Shown one piece after another: positions 22,397-31,068 of a stretch of DNA of 64,000 nucleotides. How positions within the stretch are numbered: position 1 is the first letter of the stretch; each line of letters starts with the position of its first letter. The notes under the pieces are model-generated. The model was not told the origin of the DNA. It did no database searches and saw only the letters and a list, made by a program, of their open reading frames with translations. Source of the stretch: CAIKKG01 sp037444725 (GTDB lineage Bacteria > Patescibacteriota > Minisyncoccia > UBA6257 > GWB1-50-10); NCBI GenBank assembly GCA_037444725.1, contig JBBILW010000001.1, forward strand, positions 12,448 through 76,447, read 5' to 3'. The position numbers and the translations under genes are program-made.

Positions 22397-23584
22397 ATGG
22401 CAGACTTTCAACCTCAGGGTCAAAATTGGTCGGGACAAAACCCTGTTATCGGCACGGGCGAGGGAGAGGTACCGCTTGCGAAACCTCCGATCGCCGACAT
22501 GACTATGCGCACGATGGGCTCGGACATCTCCTCGATGAGAGCGTCGGGAGGAGGCGAGCCACGTCCGTATGCGCCGAAAGAAGTATCATATTCTGCACCC
22601 GCAGCGCCGATGCCGTCTGCGCCTCAAATGCCCGCCGCACCGCAAATGCAGCAATCATACACTGCCCCCTCGGCGTCACCGCAGATGAGTTTCGGCAACG
22701 TGGCACCGGTAAACGTTATGGCGCAGGCTGCACCCGCAAAATCGGGAAGCGCGCTCTTTATCATCCTTGCTGCCATTATTACCTCTGTTGGCCTTGGCGC
22801 AGTTGGATACTTTTTCGTCTACCCACAGTTTGCTACCCCTGCAGCGCCCGCAGTAACCGAGCAGCCCGCAGCACCGACACCGGGCACTGAATCTCCTGCA
22901 ACAACAACAGAGCCTGCCACGACCACGGCAGCGGCCACCGAACCTCTTCCGCCGACGCCGCCCGCACAGGGAACATCCACGGCTCCTGTAGCACCCGCGA
23001 CACCTGCAGCGCCTGAACTGCCGACGGTTTCCGCACACGTCTCGCTTCTTACGACCGCAGCAGACTTTTCTGCAGAAGCAACACTCGGAAGCGTAACACT
23101 CGACGCAGTGAAGAGCGCCCTTACATCGAACCCTGTAGAGGTGCCCGTGCTTAAAGAGGTGACGTTCAAGAACGACACGGGAAAAGTATACGCATTCGCC
23201 GCAATCGCGCCCCTTGTCATGCCGACCACCCTCTCCTCGACGACACTCGCACTCTTTGCTCCTGACGCATCGTTTATTACTTATACGGATAAAACCGGCT
23301 CATGGCCCGCAATTGTTCTTCAGCTCGCAAGCGGCGCAGACGCGAATGCGGCCAAGACAGCCATGGCGGCGATTGAAAAAAATAACGAGTACGCATCGCT
23401 CTTCATTGTGAACCCGGGAACCGCGACCACATGGAAAGACGGCAAGGTGGCGAATGTTGCCGCGCGTTATATCGCATACTCGCAGAAGAACGTGGCCTTC
23501 AGCTACACGTGGCTCGGCACCAAACTTGTGATAAGCTCAAGTTATGCAGGAGCGCAAGAAACCGCAAAACGCATCGCACAATAA
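22397..23584 (+). CDS. Membrane protein with disordered Pro/Ala-rich arms and an outer globular domain
   Basis: 395 aa. Cytosolic disordered part rich in P, A, Q and M (~1-115), one membrane helix (~118-142), a second P/A/T-rich linker (~145-215) and a folded C-terminal domain (~217-395) with Ser/Thr-rich strands. No family recognised; a layout of this kind is common in Parcubacteria. It is the first gene of a pair with a methyltransferase whose start overlaps its last 41 nt. Confidence 0.65.
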   Translation: MADFQPQGQNWSGQNPVIGTGEGEVPLAKPPIADMTMRTMGSDISSMRASGGGEPRPYAPKEVSYSAPAAPMPSAPQMPAAPQMQQSYTAPSASPQMSFGNVAPVNVMAQAAPAKSGSALFIILAAIITSVGLGAVGYFFVYPQFATPAAPAVTEQPAAPTPGTESPATTTEPATTTAAATEPLPPTPPAQGTSTAPVAPATPAAPELPTVSAHVSLLTTAADFSAEATLGSVTLDAVKSALTSNPVEVPVLKEVTFKNDTGKVYAFAAIAPLVMPTTLSSTTLALFAPDASFITYTDKTGSWPAIVLQLASGADANAAKTAMAAIEKNNEYASLFIVNPGTATTWKDGKVANVAARYIAYSQKNVAFSYTWLGTKLVISSSYAGAQETAKRIAQ

Positions 23585-24338
23585 CGACGACCTTTCACGC
23601 TGGAACCAAATCGCCCGCGAGTATGATACGCATATCACTCAGGGCGATTTTTTTCGTACAAAACTTCTCGACCCGGCTATGCACGAGCTTCTTCACGACG
23701 TGTCCCGCAAGACAATTCTTGATGCGGGATGCGGGCAGGGATATCTTGCCCATGCACTATCCGAACGCGGCGCTCGCGTTGAAGCCATTGATGGCGCAGA
23801 AACACTTATAGCGCTTGCTCGCGAACATTACGGAGAAAATGAGCTATTGCGATTTTCCGTGCACAATCTTATGAACGCCCTTCCTTTTCCCGAGCAAGCG
23901 TTTGATATTGCTGTCGCCAACATGGTCCTCATGGATCTTGACCCTGTGGCTCCCGTGCTTCGAGAAATTGCGCGCGTAACAAAGCCAGATGGCGTGTTTA
24001 TCTTTTCGATTCTCCATCCCTTGTTTGCGAATGGGACGCTGCGCAAAGGACTCCGCGAATATCTCACCCGCGCTCTGCCATTTTACGCACTGTCGCGCTA
24101 CGCAACGCCATATAAAAAAGAGTGGCGCATCCCCGGCACTACACACACGACGAACGTATACAGCCGCTCTCTCGAGTATTACGCGCGAGAGCTTGCCGCG
24201 TCCGGCTTTGCGATAGCCGACGTGCGGGAACCGGTCTTTTCGCAACAAGAAGTGGAGAAGGAGAGCGGTGCCATGCGCCTTCTTGCTGAGATTCCCATGT
24301 TCCTCATCGTGCGCGCGATAAAAACGCATGAACGGTGA
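23544..24338 (+). CDS. Class I SAM-dependent methyltransferase
   Basis: 264 aa. Rossmann-type methyltransferase: motif I ILDAGCGQGYLA (~58-69), an acidic residue ending strand 2 (VEAIDGAE), the NALPFPEQAFDIAVANMVL block and a post-motif DGVFIFSILHP. Relatives include ubiquinone/menaquinone-type and small-molecule methyltransferases; the substrate cannot be read from sequence. The start overlaps the upstream gene, and no other Met precedes the domain. Confidence 0.8.
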   Translation: MQERKKPQNASHNNDDLSRWNQIAREYDTHITQGDFFRTKLLDPAMHELLHDVSRKTILDAGCGQGYLAHALSERGARVEAIDGAETLIALAREHYGENELLRFSVHNLMNALPFPEQAFDIAVANMVLMDLDPVAPVLREIARVTKPDGVFIFSILHPLFANGTLRKGLREYLTRALPFYALSRYATPYKKEWRIPGTTHTTNVYSRSLEYYARELAASGFAIADVREPVFSQQEVEKESGAMRLLAEIPMFLIVRAIKTHER

Positions 24339-24367
24339 TTGACAAGGCAATTTCATTCTTCTATTTT
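24339..24367 (+). promoter_or_regulatory. Promoter of the DksA-like gene
   Basis: TTGACA (24339-24344) overlapping the methyltransferase stop, 17-bp spacer, TATTTT (24362-24367), 6 nt to ATG 24374. Confidence 0.65.
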
Positions 24368-24373
24368 TCTAAT

Positions 24374-24709
24374 ATGCTCACTAAAGAACAACTTGAACAA
24401 CTCAAAGAGCAGCTCACCGAACAGCGGGAGACGCTCGCAGAAAGACTTGCGCAACAGAATCCGAATGTTGATTTCGGCGACGACGTAGACGCGGGCGACG
24501 AAGAGGCCGATGAGGCAGAAGCGTTTGCAACCGTGCTCGGCATTTCGCAAGTTGAAAAGGAACACCTGCTCGATGTGGAGCATGCGCTCGACAAGATTCG
24601 CAAGGGAACGTACGGAAAATGCGAACACTGCGGCGCAGCCATCTCACACGAAGTGCTCGCGGTCGAACCCGCATCGCGACTCTGCAAATCCTGCAAAGCA
24701 TTAGGCTAA
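24374..24709 (+). CDS. DksA/TraR-family C4 zinc finger protein
   Basis: 111 aa from ATG 24374 (MLTKEQLEQLKEQL). N-terminal coiled coil ~1-35, an acidic middle (DDVDAGDEEADEAE) reminiscent of the DksA tip, then a zinc finger with CEHC and CKSC (~82-108). DksA-type proteins enter the RNA polymerase secondary channel; small forms in this phylum are usually uncharacterised. The stop abuts the comM ATG. Confidence 0.85.
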   Translation: MLTKEQLEQLKEQLTEQRETLAERLAQQNPNVDFGDDVDAGDEEADEAEAFATVLGISQVEKEHLLDVEHALDKIRKGTYGKCEHCGAAISHEVLAVEPASRLCKSCKALG

Positions 24710-26245
24710 ATGAGTTCGGTTCCCAAGATTTTTTCCGCAGAACTCGAAGGAATCGACGCTGAACTTATCGAAGTGGAGGCCGACTTAAATGTCGGTCTCC
24801 ATTCGTTTAATATCGTGGGCCTCGCCGATAAGGCGGTCAGCGAAGCAAAAGAGCGCGTGAATTCCGCACTCAAGAATTCCGGCATCAAGCCGCCCACGCG
24901 CGAAAACCGCAAAATTACCATCAATCTCGCACCTGCAGACACGAAAAAGGCGGGTTCTCGTTTCGATTTACCGATTGCCGTCGCGTACCTCCTCGCAAGC
25001 GAACAGTTGAAACGCTTTGAAACGGGCGACAAACTTTTTGTCGGCGAGCTCTCACTCGACGGCTCGCTGCGCCCCGTGCCCGGCACATTAAACATCGCGA
25101 TGCTTGCCGCGCGCACACACCTTGCGGAACTCTACGTCCCCGCAGCGAATGCTGTAGAAGCCGCTATCGTGCGCGACATTTCCGTTATCCCTGTGAGCTG
25201 TATTAAAGAACTTATCGACCATCTCGAGGGTACCGCAATTATCGCTCCGCAACCGCACACCGAATTCTCTCCGGGTTTTGCGCCTGCACAAGTTACGTTC
25301 CGCGACATCCGTGGGCACGCGGGAGCAAAACGCGCGCTCGGCATTGCTGCCGCGGGCGGACACAACATTATTATGTCGGGACCGCCCGGCACCGGAAAAA
25401 CCTTGCTTGCTCAATCACTTCCATCGATTCTTCCGCTTCCCGCGCTAGAAGAGAGTATTGAAATAACACGCGTCTACAGCGCCGCAGGCATGACGGCGCA
25501 CGCATCTTTCATCGAGTGGCGGCCGTTCCGCGCGCCGCATCACAGCGCCTCGCTTGCATCGATACTGGGCGGCGGCACCAATCCGCGCCCCGGAGAAATA
25601 AGTCTCGCGCACCGCGGCGTGCTCTTCCTCGACGAACTTCCCGAATTTCACCGCGATATATTGGAAGGCCTTCGGCAACCGCTGGAAGAGGGTCGCGTCC
25701 ATGTCGCACGCGCAAAAAAGACCCTTGTATTTCCTGCGCGTTTTATTCTCGCGGCGGCGATGAACCCCTGTCCGTGCGGCCATTATGAATCCGGCGACCG
25801 GGAATGCACATGTACCGCGCATGAGGTGCTCCGCTATCAAAAGAAGATTTCCGGACCGCTCCTCGACCGCTTCGATATCCAGATAGAAGTAAAAAAGATT
25901 CCCGTCGATGAGTTGCGCGCAACGACGGAGGAGGGGAGCGACGACGCGATCCGTGATGAAATTGCGGCTGCGCGTGAACGGCAGAGGACGCGCTTTGCAG
26001 GACTCTCGCCGCGCATTCACACCAATGCAGAAATGACTTCGCGCCAAACAGAGCGCTTCGTGCACGCGAACGAAGAGGCAGACCGTTTTTTGAAACAAAT
26101 TCTCGAAACACGAAAACTTTCCACGCGCGGATACTACCGCATTTTGAAAGTTGCGCGAACGATTGCAGACATGGAAAACTCGATTGATGTCACCAGGGCG
26201 CATCTTGCCGAAGCATTCCAATACCGCCTCCGCGGCAATGAATAG
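24710..26245 (+). CDS. comM: ComM/YifB-type Mg-chelatase-like AAA+ protein
   Basis: 511 aa. N-terminal ChlI/Lon-protease-like domain (~1-190), AAA+ core with Walker A GPPGTGKT (224-231) and Walker B VLFLDELPEF, C-terminal Mg_chelatase_C domain (~400-511). The cysteine pattern CPCGHYESGDRECTCT is typical of the family. ComM is a helicase that drives branch migration during natural transformation, and Patescibacteria often encode competence-like genes. The link to DNA uptake here is inferred. Confidence 0.93.
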   Translation: MSSVPKIFSAELEGIDAELIEVEADLNVGLHSFNIVGLADKAVSEAKERVNSALKNSGIKPPTRENRKITINLAPADTKKAGSRFDLPIAVAYLLASEQLKRFETGDKLFVGELSLDGSLRPVPGTLNIAMLAARTHLAELYVPAANAVEAAIVRDISVIPVSCIKELIDHLEGTAIIAPQPHTEFSPGFAPAQVTFRDIRGHAGAKRALGIAAAGGHNIIMSGPPGTGKTLLAQSLPSILPLPALEESIEITRVYSAAGMTAHASFIEWRPFRAPHHSASLASILGGGTNPRPGEISLAHRGVLFLDELPEFHRDILEGLRQPLEEGRVHVARAKKTLVFPARFILAAAMNPCPCGHYESGDRECTCTAHEVLRYQKKISGPLLDRFDIQIEVKKIPVDELRATTEEGSDDAIRDEIAAARERQRTRFAGLSPRIHTNAEMTSRQTERFVHANEEADRFLKQILETRKLSTRGYYRILKVARTIADMENSIDVTRAHLAEAFQYRLRGNE

Positions 26246-26248
26246 GCA

Positions 26249-26269
26249 AAGCCGCCCGAAGGGCGGCTT
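26249..26269. terminator. Bidirectional terminator between comM and the M23 peptidase
   Basis: Perfect 9-bp stem AAGCCGCCC/GGGCGGCTT with a 3-nt loop, between convergent genes. Confidence 0.8.
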
Positions 26270-26271
26270 GT

Positions 26272-27330
26272 TTAGTGTGTAGCAAATGGATTCTTTGCGC
26301 CGATGACCTCGAAGTGGAGGTGGCAGCCCGAGGGTCCGTCCGTGTTACCAGTGTTGCCCACAAAACCTATCGGATCTCCCTGATTTACTTCATCACCGAC
26401 TTTCACCGCAACTTTTTCTAAGTGCGCGTAGCGGGTCTTCAAACCACCCGAGTGCTGGATGAGCACGAAAAGACCGTAGCCGTTGTTCCATCCGCTTGCG
26501 CCATCGCTGCGCAGCTCTTCATCTTCGATAACCGTACCGCCCGCAGCCGCGACGACCTGCGTTCCGCATTTATTTACAATGTCCACGGCATTTTGCGTGT
26601 GCAGCTCGCCCAAATTATTGCCCGCAAGCGGCAGCGAGAGAACTCCTTTCGCAAGCGAGGGGAGCTTCTCGGCAGCACGCGCAATCGTTTTTGCGCTCGG
26701 CGCGACTCCCGGAAGTACGAGTGTGCCCTTACCGGCAATTAAAATCTTCTGGTAATCAGCGTTGTGCTGCTTAATAATGCCTTGGCTTATTGAGAAATCC
26801 GCCGCAATCGAATCCAGCGTATCGCCCTGCTTCACTTCATAAAGAATTCCCGAAACCGGTAAAATCACGAGCTCATCTCCTACGTGGACCGAACGCGTGC
26901 CTCCGTTTGCCCACTGTACCGTTTCACGCGAAATGCCAAATTCCGCAGCAATGCTCGTAATCGTGTCTCCCTTGCGCACCTTGTAGCGCTTCAGGCCGTC
27001 GCGCACAGGGGAAAGGTTAGTGAGAGGATTTGCGCTTGCCGTCGCGGAAATGCCGTCATCGTCTGTCGTCTTCACGGAGTCATCGCCCTCCAGCGCATAT
27101 CCGACAGGAAGTTCGGAAGCGAGTGACAGGCTGTTTTCTTTTGCTACCGCACCGCCCGTATTAATCGCTGCGCCCTCATCGGAATAGTACACCGCCCGAG
27201 ATTGGGGGAGTGGCACAAGATTCAACAAAAGAAGGGAGGCTACGACGAGAACCGACCAGATGCTGGTCGTTGCGGTGATTTCGGGCGCGTCAGGCGCTAT
27301 TTTTTTTATGACCGCGTTTACTGTATTAAT
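26272..27330 (-). CDS. LysM-M23 peptidoglycan hydrolase, probable AUU start
   Basis: 352 aa if started at ATT 27330; the only standard start nearby, TTG 27228, would cut off the membrane anchor. Two LysM domains (RYKVRKGDTITSIAAEFG; YEVKQGDTLDSIAADF) bind peptidoglycan. The M23 domain has a variant first metal block (LHTQNAVDI), YAHL and the closing HLHFEV. An in-frame hydrophobic segment SIWSVLVVASLLLL precedes the TTG. A TTGAAA-16-TATACT promoter ends 6 nt before the ATT, which fits the leaderless habit of this genome. Likely a cell-wall hydrolase tethered to the membrane. Confidence 0.85.
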   Translation of the reverse strand: MNTVNAVIKKIAPDAPEITATTSIWSVLVVASLLLLNLVPLPQSRAVYYSDEGAAINTGGAVAKENSLSLASELPVGYALEGDDSVKTTDDDGISATASANPLTNLSPVRDGLKRYKVRKGDTITSIAAEFGISRETVQWANGGTRSVHVGDELVILPVSGILYEVKQGDTLDSIAADFSISQGIIKQHNADYQKILIAGKGTLVLPGVAPSAKTIARAAEKLPSLAKGVLSLPLAGNNLGELHTQNAVDIVNKCGTQVVAAAGGTVIEDEELRSDGASGWNNGYGLFVLIQHSGGLKTRYAHLEKVAVKVGDEVNQGDPIGFVGNTGNTDGPSGCHLHFEVIGAKNPFATH

Positions 27331-27336
27331 GTTATT

Positions 27337-27364
27337 AGTATAGCAAAATCCTGCGTTATTTCAA
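27337..27364 (-). promoter_or_regulatory. Promoter of the M23 peptidase
   Basis: Minus strand TTGAAA (27359-27364), 16-bp spacer, TATACT (27337-27342). Confidence 0.65.
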
Positions 27365-27385
27365 CGTTACTCCGCATTTTTATGC

Positions 27386-27391
27386 TATACT
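27386..27391 (+). promoter_or_regulatory. -10 box of the 117-aa secreted protein
   Basis: TATACT, 8 nt before ATG 27400; divergent from the M23 promoter. Confidence 0.45.
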
Positions 27392-27399
27392 TATGAGTA

Positions 27400-27753
27400 A
27401 TGAAAAGAATAATTGCGTGCGGAATGTTTCTCGCGATTGCGCTCATTTTCGTGGCGCCAAGGCCCGCGAAAGCATTTACTTCGTTCGGCGGCACCGTAGT
27501 CACCACATTTGCTCCCGCCGTAGCCTGTGCGGGCGAGGGACCCATCACCATTATTCCCGCCGGCTTGTTCCCGCCGGGTCCCTACGCCGCCTATCCGCTT
27601 ACCATGCGCTATTCTCACTACTTTATTCATCCTGGCCAAAAAATTCTCGGGCTCTATATTCCCTTCTTAACGCCGGGCCTCTGCTGGACAACCACACCGA
27701 TTCCCATACCCGTGCCCGTGTTCCCGATAATCATGTTCGGAACGAGTCTCTAG
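27400..27753 (+). CDS. Small secreted Pro-rich protein
   Basis: 117 aa. Signal peptide ~1-25 (cut near AKAF); mature part rich in P, I, T and aromatics, with two Cys (CAGEG, LCWTT) that could bridge; ends in a PIPIPVPVFPIIMFG segment. No family recognised. It lies 4 nt upstream of rsmA, so the two may share a message. Confidence 0.6.
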   Translation: MKRIIACGMFLAIALIFVAPRPAKAFTSFGGTVVTTFAPAVACAGEGPITIIPAGLFPPGPYAAYPLTMRYSHYFIHPGQKILGLYIPFLTPGLCWTTTPIPIPVPVFPIIMFGTSL

Positions 27754-27757
27754 CCGC

Positions 27758-28576
27758 ATGCGCCAAAAACTTGGACAGCACTTTCTCACCGATATCGATC
27801 TTCTGAAAAGAATCGCATCGTACGTTGATATTCGCGAAAACGATGTCATTCTCGAGATCGGCCCAGGACATGGAGAGCTTACCTCGCATCTTGTTCGCGA
27901 GGCCTCTGCTCACAAAAATGTAAGAATTATGCTCGTCGAAAAGGACGAGTCGCTGGTCGTGAAGCTTCAAACAAAGTTCGCGCCCCCGCTTAAGAGCGGG
28001 GTTGTCGGTATTTTCGGCGGCGACGCGCTCGCGCTTCTTCCCCAAATTGTCGATGGGCTCTCAAAAACAGGGCAATCATACAAAATTGTGGGCAATATTC
28101 CGTACTACATCACCGGATTTCTCTTTCGTGTCATCGGCGAACTCGCGCACAAACCCACATCGTGCGTTTTTCTTATCCAGAAAGAGGTCGCTGAACGCGC
28201 CGCCGCACAGCCGCCGCACATGAATCTCCTCGCCGCGAGCGTGCAGTACTGGGCGAATGCGGAAATGCTCGATTTTGTACCCAAAGACTCTTTTAATCCT
28301 CCTCCTGAGGTGGATTCCGCGGTCATCCGACTCGTCACCAAGACTTCTGCAGCCACCACGCTTCCGGAACAGTACTTTATGTGCGTAAAAGCGCTCTTCA
28401 AGCAGCCTCGAAAAAACATTCAGAACAACCTCAAAGAGCTTGAGAGCTTCTCCACACTCTCCAAAGAGCGAGCACTGAAATTATTTGAATCTATCGGCCA
28501 TAAACCTACTGATAGGCCGCAAGATATGCACATAGAATCTATCTTATTACTCGCTCATCTGTTGTATAATGAGTAA
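27758..28576 (+). CDS. rsmA: 16S rRNA dimethyladenosine transferase (KsgA/RsmA)
   Basis: 272 aa. Dimethylates the two adenines of the 3'-terminal 16S hairpin. N-terminal GQHFLTD, SAM motif ILEIGPGHGELT, catalytic NIPYY, C-terminal helical domain with FKQPRKNIQNNL (usual RRK(T/Q)L-type block). Complete. Confidence 0.96.
   Translation: MRQKLGQHFLTDIDLLKRIASYVDIRENDVILEIGPGHGELTSHLVREASAHKNVRIMLVEKDESLVVKLQTKFAPPLKSGVVGIFGGDALALLPQIVDGLSKTGQSYKIVGNIPYYITGFLFRVIGELAHKPTSCVFLIQKEVAERAAAQPPHMNLLAASVQYWANAEMLDFVPKDSFNPPPEVDSAVIRLVTKTSAATTLPEQYFMCVKALFKQPRKNIQNNLKELESFSTLSKERALKLFESIGHKPTDRPQDMHIESILLLAHLLYNE
28565..28570 (+). promoter_or_regulatory. -10 box ahead of the T4SS-like locus
   Basis: TATAAT inside the last codons of rsmA, 11 nt before ATG 28582. 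Confidence 0.5.
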
Positions 28577-28581
28577 GTAAT

Positions 28582-29325
28582 ATGCGAACGAGATCCATCA
28601 TCGCCTTACTTGTACTTCTCTTTGGGGCGGGGAGCGCTGTTTGGATTGCGTCGCCTAAAGTTTTTAGCGGCCACGCCGCATCGGAGGTTTCTTTCGCCAC
28701 AAGCAGCGCGGGCGCAGATCCGCGATTTACGAACGACACGGGCGCGGGAAGCGACACTTCCAATGACATTTCCGAGGAAAACGTGGTGCGCAATTACGGC
28801 AGAGAAATTCTTCGCCTTAACCCGCAGGGCCAGGGGAAAGATGCTCCGATAATCGTTCCCAATGAGGCGGTTTTTTCTCAGATGATTCAGGATGAGATTT
28901 CAAAACCGATTCCTGTGCGCACGTACACCGAAAATGATATTACCGTTTTGAAGGCGACAGACAAAAAAACCGCACTCGCGTACGCGACTGCGATTGATTC
29001 CGCAAATAAGAAGACCATCGGTGCGCTTGCCACTCCGTTCGTGGCCGCCGTCCAACAATATGTTTCCGATAATAATCCTCAGGAACTTTCCCGCCAGTCA
29101 TCCGCCATTGCTGCCTACATCACCGCACTTCTTGCGACGCCTGTTCCGCAAACCTGGAAGACGTTTCATCTCGGACTCATTAATCTTCTCAGCAAGCGCT
29201 TCGCATATGCGAATGCCATTCTCGATAATAACGACTCACAGCTGAAAATAGCCGCGGCTCTCAGCAATATTATTTCACTCGTTGATGAAGAGGTCGAACT
29301 CTACAAAACCATGCCCACCCAATAA
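28582..29325 (+). CDS. Secreted or anchored protein, first gene of the T4SS-like locus
   Basis: 247 aa. N-terminal hydrophobic segment ~5-25, a disordered S/T/D-rich stretch (~35-65), then an alpha-helical domain (~70-245). No family recognised. It precedes a large secreted protein and the VirB6-like gene and is probably part of the same envelope machine. Confidence 0.6.
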   Translation: MRTRSIIALLVLLFGAGSAVWIASPKVFSGHAASEVSFATSSAGADPRFTNDTGAGSDTSNDISEENVVRNYGREILRLNPQGQGKDAPIIVPNEAVFSQMIQDEISKPIPVRTYTENDITVLKATDKKTALAYATAIDSANKKTIGALATPFVAAVQQYVSDNNPQELSRQSSAIAAYITALLATPVPQTWKTFHLGLINLLSKRFAYANAILDNNDSQLKIAAALSNIISLVDEEVELYKTMPTQ

Positions 29326-29343
29326 CGGAACGGCACCACCATC

Positions 29344-31065
29344 ATGAACTTCCGCATTCATTCGCTTATCGCATCGTCGCTCTTTGTCACCGTGCTCACC
29401 ACGAGTATTTTTGCATACTATCCAGTGAAAGAAGTGCACGCTCAAGCCGGTACGTCAGAAGTCCTGGGAGCCTGCGGCGTGAATGCCGCACTCGATGCAT
29501 TGACCGCAGTCGCGGGAGAAGCATTAAGTTTTTTAAGCACATCGGTTCCCACCACAAACCGTCCGCAACAACTTACGACAATTAAGTATGGTATTCAGCA
29601 ATGTCTTATGGCGATATTAAACCTCACCATCAAAGTCATGCTCGCGAAATTAAAAAAGCGGCTTTTGGACAGACTTACCGATGACACCATTTCCTGGATT
29701 AATGGCGATGGGGGAAAGCCCAAATTCGTTACCAACTTCGGCGACGTGCTCAAGGAAAGCGCCGATGCTGCGGTTGGCGACACGCTCCGTGCATCGGGTA
29801 TGGGTAAGCTCTGCTCTGACAAATTATCACTCCAAGTACAGGTATCATTACGAAAACAAAAGAAATTTTCCGAAGGTATAACCTGCACTCTTACGGGAGC
29901 GGCAAAAAACGTTTCAGCATTTGCCGATAACTTTAACAATGGCAGCTGGATAGGGTATGGACAGCTTCTCGAGCCCTCAAATAACCGCTGGGGACTGCAG
30001 CTCCTTGCCATGGATGCGCTTGATACCAAAAAATCGCAGCTCAATGAGGCTACGAAGTTAAAAACCCAGGCAAGCACGGGCTTTACACCGACCGAGTTCT
30101 GTAAGGCGTGGACGCTTACCGGCGTACACACAACGGATGGTATCGGCAAGGTTACAGAAATCGCGCGCGTATCAGGAGACGTGTTTAATGGCGGACTCCG
30201 CGCACCGGAAAATCCTCCAAGTCCCACCGAGCGACCCGGAAACGCCGATTATTATCCGCCTGATTTCCCACAAAACTATACTGACCTTGCTTATGTTTGC
30301 GTTTCGGGAGACCGCGTTGTTTCAACGCCTGCGACGACAATCTCCGGCGCGACCGACAAGGCGGTTACGAGCGATTGGAATACCATCGCCAACATGGACG
30401 ATCTCACTCCCTACATATCTGCAATATTCGATGCCGCGGTTAACCGAGTGAAGAAAGCTGGCGTGAAGGGTTTGTTGTCCGCCAAAAACGACCTCTTCAG
30501 CGACAGCAGCAAGACCGGCTATTCAGCCGGCGCGGGAGGGAGCGCAACTGATCAGACCGTTATCGAGTTAAAAGCTTCGTACGCTGCCGCGATGGCTGAA
30601 GCATCGAGTACTAGCGCACTTCTTAAGGCTGCGAACGACCAAATCACAACCGCGCTTAATCAATTGAACGCGCTTGGCGCCTGCCAGGCCTCCGTACTCG
30701 TTGCGCTAAATCCTATGGGAACGGTTTTTGATTGTCCTGCCACCGGTACAAAACTCACCACAGTTTCCAACTCATACGCATCGCTCAACACATACGCTTC
30801 AAATCTCGCCGATGCAAAAAAATCACTTTCACAAACCACCTCCCAGGTGAACGCCGCAACGAGTACCATGAGCATTACCACCCTTGCGACTCTTTCCTCG
30901 CTCGTGGCTGACGCAAGAGGAAAAATAGCTTCTATAGCAATCGGCGTTCAAAAGATTATTGACGCAACCACCGCAGACGCAACGCTTATAGCAAACGAAC
31001 TCACCACCTGCTCGAATGCCGCAAAATTCCCCGGCACCGCATACAGCTGTCCTGTCTGGCCCTAA
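29344..31065 (+). CDS. Large secreted protein of the T4SS-like locus
   Basis: 573 aa. Signal peptide ~1-33 (cut near VHAQA), then a helical mature chain with scattered Cys (LGACGVN, QQCLM, KLCSDKL, ITCTL, GACQA, FDCPA, TTCSN, YSCPV), suggesting several disulfides. Long T/S/A-rich coiled helices in the C-terminal half (~395-550). No enzyme motif seen. It sits 3 nt before the VirB6-like gene; proteins of this sort recur beside it in Parcubacteria, so an outer structural role is inferred. Confidence 0.6.
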   Translation: MNFRIHSLIASSLFVTVLTTSIFAYYPVKEVHAQAGTSEVLGACGVNAALDALTAVAGEALSFLSTSVPTTNRPQQLTTIKYGIQQCLMAILNLTIKVMLAKLKKRLLDRLTDDTISWINGDGGKPKFVTNFGDVLKESADAAVGDTLRASGMGKLCSDKLSLQVQVSLRKQKKFSEGITCTLTGAAKNVSAFADNFNNGSWIGYGQLLEPSNNRWGLQLLAMDALDTKKSQLNEATKLKTQASTGFTPTEFCKAWTLTGVHTTDGIGKVTEIARVSGDVFNGGLRAPENPPSPTERPGNADYYPPDFPQNYTDLAYVCVSGDRVVSTPATTISGATDKAVTSDWNTIANMDDLTPYISAIFDAAVNRVKKAGVKGLLSAKNDLFSDSSKTGYSAGAGGSATDQTVIELKASYAAAMAEASSTSALLKAANDQITTALNQLNALGACQASVLVALNPMGTVFDCPATGTKLTTVSNSYASLNTYASNLADAKKSLSQTTSQVNAATSTMSITTLATLSSLVADARGKIASIAIGVQKIIDATTADATLIANELTTCSNAAKFPGTAYSCPVWP

Positions 31066-31068
31066 TTC

